Source: Crocodylus rhombifer | Lineage: Eukaryota; Chordata; Crocodylia; Crocodylidae | Assembly (NCBI GenBank): GCA_038503035.1 | Contig: JAVSML010024710.1 | Coordinates: 62,001 to 126,000 of the forward strand | Direction: 5' to 3' | DNA: 64,000 nucleotides | In this document: piece by piece, positions 59,180 to 64,000 of the stretch | How positions within the stretch are numbered: position 1 is the stretch's first letter | Layout: every line of letters begins with the position of its first letter | Position numbers and translations under genes: made by a program | The notes under the pieces: model-generated | What the model was told of the DNA's origin: nothing | Seen by the model: only the letters and a program-made list of their open reading frames with translations | The model's database searches: none

Positions 59180-60115
59180 AGTTGTGGCAGGGCGCTGTTT
59201 GTGCCTACCACTTTAAAGGCCAGAAGACAGCAGCCGGCAGGTGCCTGATTACCATTTTGGATTACGGGCTGCCCATATTAACAGGGCATTTTGCTGCTGG
59301 AAGGCCAGGCAACATCGCCTGGCTGCAGGTATAATCTGGAGGTAAGGGCAGGAGCTGTAGGGGATAGACAGGAGGCTCCTGGGCCTGCCATGACTTAAAA
59401 TTGCACCCTGCTGGGAATGGGTGGCCTGGTGAGGCTCCCAGTGGTGTGGGAGCCTCCAGAAGATGCCAGGCCAGTTACCACCCTGGTGAAAGGTGGGTCG
59501 GGGTGCACTAACCCCAGCTCCCACAACCAGGTGGGTTACCGCCCTTGTAGAGTCTGGAAGGTGGACCCCAGTGACAGAGTGGGGCCATAGACTCAGGAAC
59601 TTGTCTTGACATCCCCCGACTGGTCAATGCTGGGGCCAGGACCAGAAGGGTCAAAGGACCAGGGGCCGACCGTGAAGGACGCCCAGAGCTGAGGGCCTGG
59701 GGTTCTGACTGGCCTGGAGATGGGCCAGGGCCAGGGCCAGTGTAGCCAAAGGTCCCTGGGGGACTACACCCGTAAGGGGGAAGCAGCTCAGGGAGCTATA
59801 CAGCGTAGAATGAAGGTGGAGTAGGTTGCCTGAATGGTGGGATTTAAATAGTAGGATTCTGGGGCCCATTGTGGGGCCGGTGATGTGGATAACAGCTGGA
59901 TGCCATCTGCAAAGGTTGGGCTGCGGTGTAGGAGAGGAACAGAGCCGCAAAGAGCACCCCCTGGCATTGGGGCAAGAAATGGGCAACCTCCTGCTTAATT
60001 AACATCAATTAATTAATTAACAACAAGGTGTGGCAGGTAAGAAGGCGGGCGGTTAGCCCAGAAACAGGTGGGTGGGCCACAGGAAAATCGGCCCCGAGAA
60101 GGCCTCTATTACAGT
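59180..60115. repeat. GC-rich repeat-like block, possibly LTR-retrotransposon derived
   Basis: Abrupt GC-rich interval starting TTGTGGCAGGGCGCTG and ending after AAGGTGTGGCAGGTAAG. GTGGCAGG therefore recurs near both margins, and an ATTAATTAATTAAC tract lies at about 60007-60020. It looks like a dispersed element, but neither coding motifs nor clean termini could be found. Confidence 0.4.
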
Positions 60116-63100
60116 AATTTTGTTTGTGCAGGCTAGAATCTCTCCACGATGCCTCCAATTTATGTTTGATAATCTGCAGCATAAGTGACAACATACAGTG
60201 AGTAGAATAAGGCTCACATTGCATGTAAATACTAGTTAAGTGGAATCTAAACTACAGTTGTTTCTGCAGGGAGAAATGTTGCCAGTTATAGTGAGAACTT
60301 TATAATACAACAATATTCTTGTATTTGTGTGTTTTAGTGAAACCAGTGGTCTTTTGAAATCAAAAGTATTTAAAATATTTATTAGCCTTAATTACTGTAG
60401 GTTAAATAAAACAAAAAACTACATTTTAGGAAAAATCTTATTAGATATCATACAATTCATATGTAAAACAGAAGATAAAGTATTAACAAATTGCAGCATC
60501 CCATACATGAAGCCAATGGGTCCAGCCCAGTTAAAGCCCTTACATGAACAAAAAAAAGAGTGATATTACTTAGCACACAATTTTACACTGACATTTGATC
60601 ACTGGATCTGGTTTAAATTACTAAGGGTAGTAGAGTAAAATATAAAGTTAATGTACTAAAAAGGTTTGATTACAAGTCAGGGCACTCTCATTTATTAGCT
60701 ATCTAATTGCATTAATCACGTGCACTGAAAAGCAACATAAAGTGGGGACATAATGATAGGTAGTTTTAACTATTAAATGATGTGTACCAGTGTTTTCTTC
60801 TGGGTTTATGCCCCACTGCAGTAAAGTCAAGCACTGTTACATCACTCTGCTTCATCAGTCACTACTGCTTCCTTTGCAGTCAGTTTCCCCTGCCACTGAT
60901 TACCACCAATTCCCCTCACTACTGGCAGTCAGCAGTGGGCATAACCAGGGTCAGAGAAGTGGCGGCTGAAGTAGGGAGGCATGAGAGCTAAATGCTGCTA
61001 TGATTCATACTTGCACCTCCAGAGGTGCACTGCAAAATTTGGGAAATGCTGATGTAGACATTATGATGCAGCACTTCAGACTGGCCTGTATCAGAAAGAA
61101 AAATAATCCCTAATTAATCTTGTTTTCTGGAGCATGACTTTTACATCAGCAGGTGCCAGTTAATGGGTTACAGCTTCTCTAGATTTCTCATTCTGTGGAC
61201 AAAAACTCACATTCAATAATATGTAATATTAATGCTATCAGTTGGCAAGTCAGCAATGTACCTAATATATCCCCATCTTGTTGCTACTTTTGGTCTTCAG
61301 CCTTAAAAATTAATAAAGGAGAAATGATCGCTAATAAAATACATACTTACAGTATACAATATGTAGTATATGTGAACCAGACATCACCAGTGAAAAAGTA
61401 CTACATGTCAGTATAACAAAATAGAAACCTATTTTATATATACATATACACACAGCACATATGGAAATGAATTAATTTTTAAAAAATGTATTAAGCAACT
61501 ACTTTTTGACATACCAGAAAGAATGTCACTTAGAACTTGAGGAGGAAAAGAAAGTCTCCATATAACCTACTCTAATTACTGTTTATGCATCTGCCCTACT
61601 ACTGGCTTTCCTGGAGAAACTACTCTTCTCAATGGCCAGTGTAGAAATGCTTTAACTGTTATTAAAGCAGGACAACTACAGATTCAAACAACTTCAGTAC
61701 TGCGGTTATTTATATATTTATTTTTAAAAGCAGCCATTAACTACTCAGACTGGTAAGAAATATGGTTACTATACAGATTTATGATTCTGTGTTAATTTTT
61801 GGTATCAGATAATTTTTGGAGCACTTACGGAGAATGGCAAAATATTTCCTAATCAATCACCAACAACAATGGAAAAGTTAAAATCAGGATTTGAAAAACA
61901 TATACACTCCTAAAACAAATTATAATTTCATTCTGAAAGATAGTAAGCCGGCACTTTGGGAAAACACTGGTTGTGAAGTAAAACAGTTGAAGGTTAGTCT
62001 TGTAGCCAAAGAAAACCGTAGCTCTAAAATATTTTGGAGTGGCCTGTTATTCTCTCATTGTGACTTCAGAGCTTCCTCAAAACACAATTGACCACAACTT
62101 AAATTCTGTTCACTCAAGATCTTTATTGACTTAACTAAAAACAGAATAAGGACTTCAGGATTTGGCCTGTTAAAGCATAAAACTATATGCTATGAACCTG
62201 CTTTTCCAATTTACATTTTGAAAGTCTCTTTCAGCCAGTAAAATTGTCACTATAATTTCTAATTTGAAATCATTTAATGAAAAACTTCATAGTTCTGTTT
62301 CTGATCCATGTATACGCATTTGTTCCATGGTAGCTGTGAAAGACGGTGACTCAGTATAATGCAAAATCCAGAGATTTGCATCAGATATTAGCCCTCATTT
62401 AGCTGGAGATTATAATGTAATTGAAGAAGTGCCTGAAGAACCTTACAGTTATCCTAAACTCATTTTAATGGGTTTTGAGATGTCATGTGAAAATAATGTC
62501 AGTCACATCTATGAAAACAAATTTAAGAAGTTTTATGCACAAATAATATAAAATGCTTAGCACAAAACCTATTTATACAGTTTTTAAAAAAAGAAATGCT
62601 TGTTAAATAGCCTCACTGTATAGTTACCAAGTTGCGGATGCTGTCCTTTTCCACTAAGTGAGAACTCGGCTTCACTCAGTAAGAGTACTCATTTTTGTTG
62701 TTGATCTGCAACTTTACTAACTATAATGATTAAGACCATGATCCAAGCCCCACAAAGTCAATGACAAGACACCCACTGACTTCACCTGGCTTTGGTTCAG
62801 GCCCTAAATAACTAGTAGCATCTCTGCACCCTCAACGAAACAGTTAAAGTCCATTTTTGCATAACTATGTAGATCCAGCTACAACCTGTCTATACATTAA
62901 TTATACACTCTCCTTAGCTGGAAATAATTTTCTTCTTTTGGTTACTTTGCACATAAATTCTCCACAACTGCATTAATAGAAGAAATGTTGTATACATATA
63001 AAAGAAGTTATAATGTTGTGGAATGCCATTTTGATTTGTTTCTGTACCTTTTTTTTACTTAACTTGTTTCTGCTTTACCCTTTCCCTCTTTTCCATTGAT

Positions 63101-63129
63101 TTTATAATTCAACTACTCTGTTGATTACA
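60116..63129. other. AT-rich intergenic stretch
   Basis: No gene, RNA gene or nameable repeat is supported. Confidence 0.6.
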
Positions 63130-63600
63130 GATACAGAAAACATAGAAATAGAAGAGACCTACATGTTTTAGATCAAAGTGGTCCAACGTCCTAGCCTCTG
63201 TAGCCACAAACAAAAATCTTGAACCAGCTAAGAGCCATAGAAAAACAAGCTTTTGAAGATGCACATGCCCCACAATCAATTATCTGTGCACAGTGCCCCT
63301 GCTTCAGAAGCTGCAGTTAAGCTGCCCAGGAACCATGCATGGCATGCAAACCACAGTCTGGGCATCTCTGTCTTAGATCATCTAGTTCATAATTTCCAAT
63401 AGCTGACTTATCTCTACACTGTTTTCAGGTGCTTTGTTTGGTTTAGTTGCAAGTATATCAGGCAATGAGTGTTTTGTACCACTTCCCATACTCCACAATT
63501 GAACAGATCTCATCTCCAGGAAAACCAGAATGTTTCTTAATTTCATCCCATGACCCCAAATTATACTGTACTCCCTTTATCATTTGAATGGGGTACTAAG
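63130..63600 (-). mobile_element. CR1/L3-like LINE relic split by a MITE
   Basis: AGAAATAGAAGAGACCTACA followed, after the inserted MITE, by AGATCATCTAGTTCAT reads as a reverse-oriented CR1/L3 3' end. The downstream text continues the relic in weak form. Confidence 0.6.
63174..63370. mobile_element. hAT MITE nested in a LINE relic
   Basis: The 197-bp element runs from CAAAGTGGTCCAACG to CTGGGCATCTCTG. The octamers TTTTAGAT (63166-63173) and TCTTAGAT (63371-63378) form a near-perfect target duplication. Confidence 0.75.
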
Positions 63601-64000
63601 ATTCTTTTACTGAATTCATTAACACTTGGAAACCTGATGGGAGAGGATGTTAAATTCCTCCTTCAAGGTGGTAAGAGAGAAGGCTGGGTCTGGGAACAGA
63701 GGATAGAGGGGCATCCACAAGAACTTTAGAAGCAGCCAATTTTTGACCAATTTTATATTCTTGTAACTTCAGTTACTGATAAAGCCTAAGTCCTGGAAAG
63801 GGAGTAAACTTGGACTAAATCCAGTAGGTAGAATGTATTTTCTTTCTGGAACAGAATTAAGAAATCTGTCTGCTTAGTCATCCCAAACAGTTCCTTTTTA
63901 CGGGAATTCCATCCTTCAGATAAATGCAGATGGTTGCAACTAGGTCTCCCAGTAGCACAAACTGGGCTGAATTCTTCCCTGACTCTACCTGAAAAATTTG
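63601..64000. other. Window end, no gene seen
   Basis: Ordinary AT-rich sequence without supportable features. Confidence 0.6.

Overview
This is vertebrate nuclear DNA: split exons with GT-AG splice sites, one CpG-island promoter, and many interspersed repeats. The repeats suggest a crocodilian, possibly an alligator. CR1 LINEs of several ages dominate, one with an intact ORF2. There are several hAT-type elements with 8-bp target duplications, older L3-like CR1 relics, and a fairly young class I endogenous retrovirus. The species call is inference; no database was searched.

The one host gene I recognise is VAPA, encoding an ER membrane VAMP-associated protein, on the minus strand. Its first exon lies in the CpG island (ATG at 35840). 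Exons 2, 3 and 4 are at 14202-14354, 6446-6549 and 3446-3526. Together they encode the whole MSP domain. A further in-frame 79-codon exon lies at 28-264; it does not match the VAPA sequence I know and looks like a cassette or lineage-specific exon. The coiled coil and tail anchor must lie beyond base 1. Intron 1 is about 21.4 kb. Promoter-side motifs include an NRF1-type palindrome, an E2F-like site and a ZNF143-type site.

Upstream of VAPA (about 36.5-64 kb) I see no convincing host gene. This half holds a 5.9-kb minus-strand provirus (36679-42571) with paired LTRs, a 4-bp target duplication and a lysine-type primer-binding site. It has damaged gag, protease, RT and RNase H, most of integrase missing, and only the end of env. 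It also holds a rearranged CR1 joining part of ORF1 to the RT region (46338-47860) and a nested set of three hAT-like elements (48227-50376). A CR1 with an intact 1029-codon reading frame (53776-56847) sits inside an older inverted-repeat DNA element (53655-57448). GC-rich unclassified repeats lie at about 43.1-44.0 and 59.2-60.1 kb.

The VAPA introns carry hAT-like elements at 1262-2999, 3864-4685, 10709-11822, 12680-12867, 16523-16767, 17185-17435, 22652-22859 and 25581-25766. They also carry a 25-bp-TIR element (27917-28990), L3-like CR1 relics and a 5'-truncated CR1 (30818-31768). I saw no tRNA, rRNA or CRISPR array.
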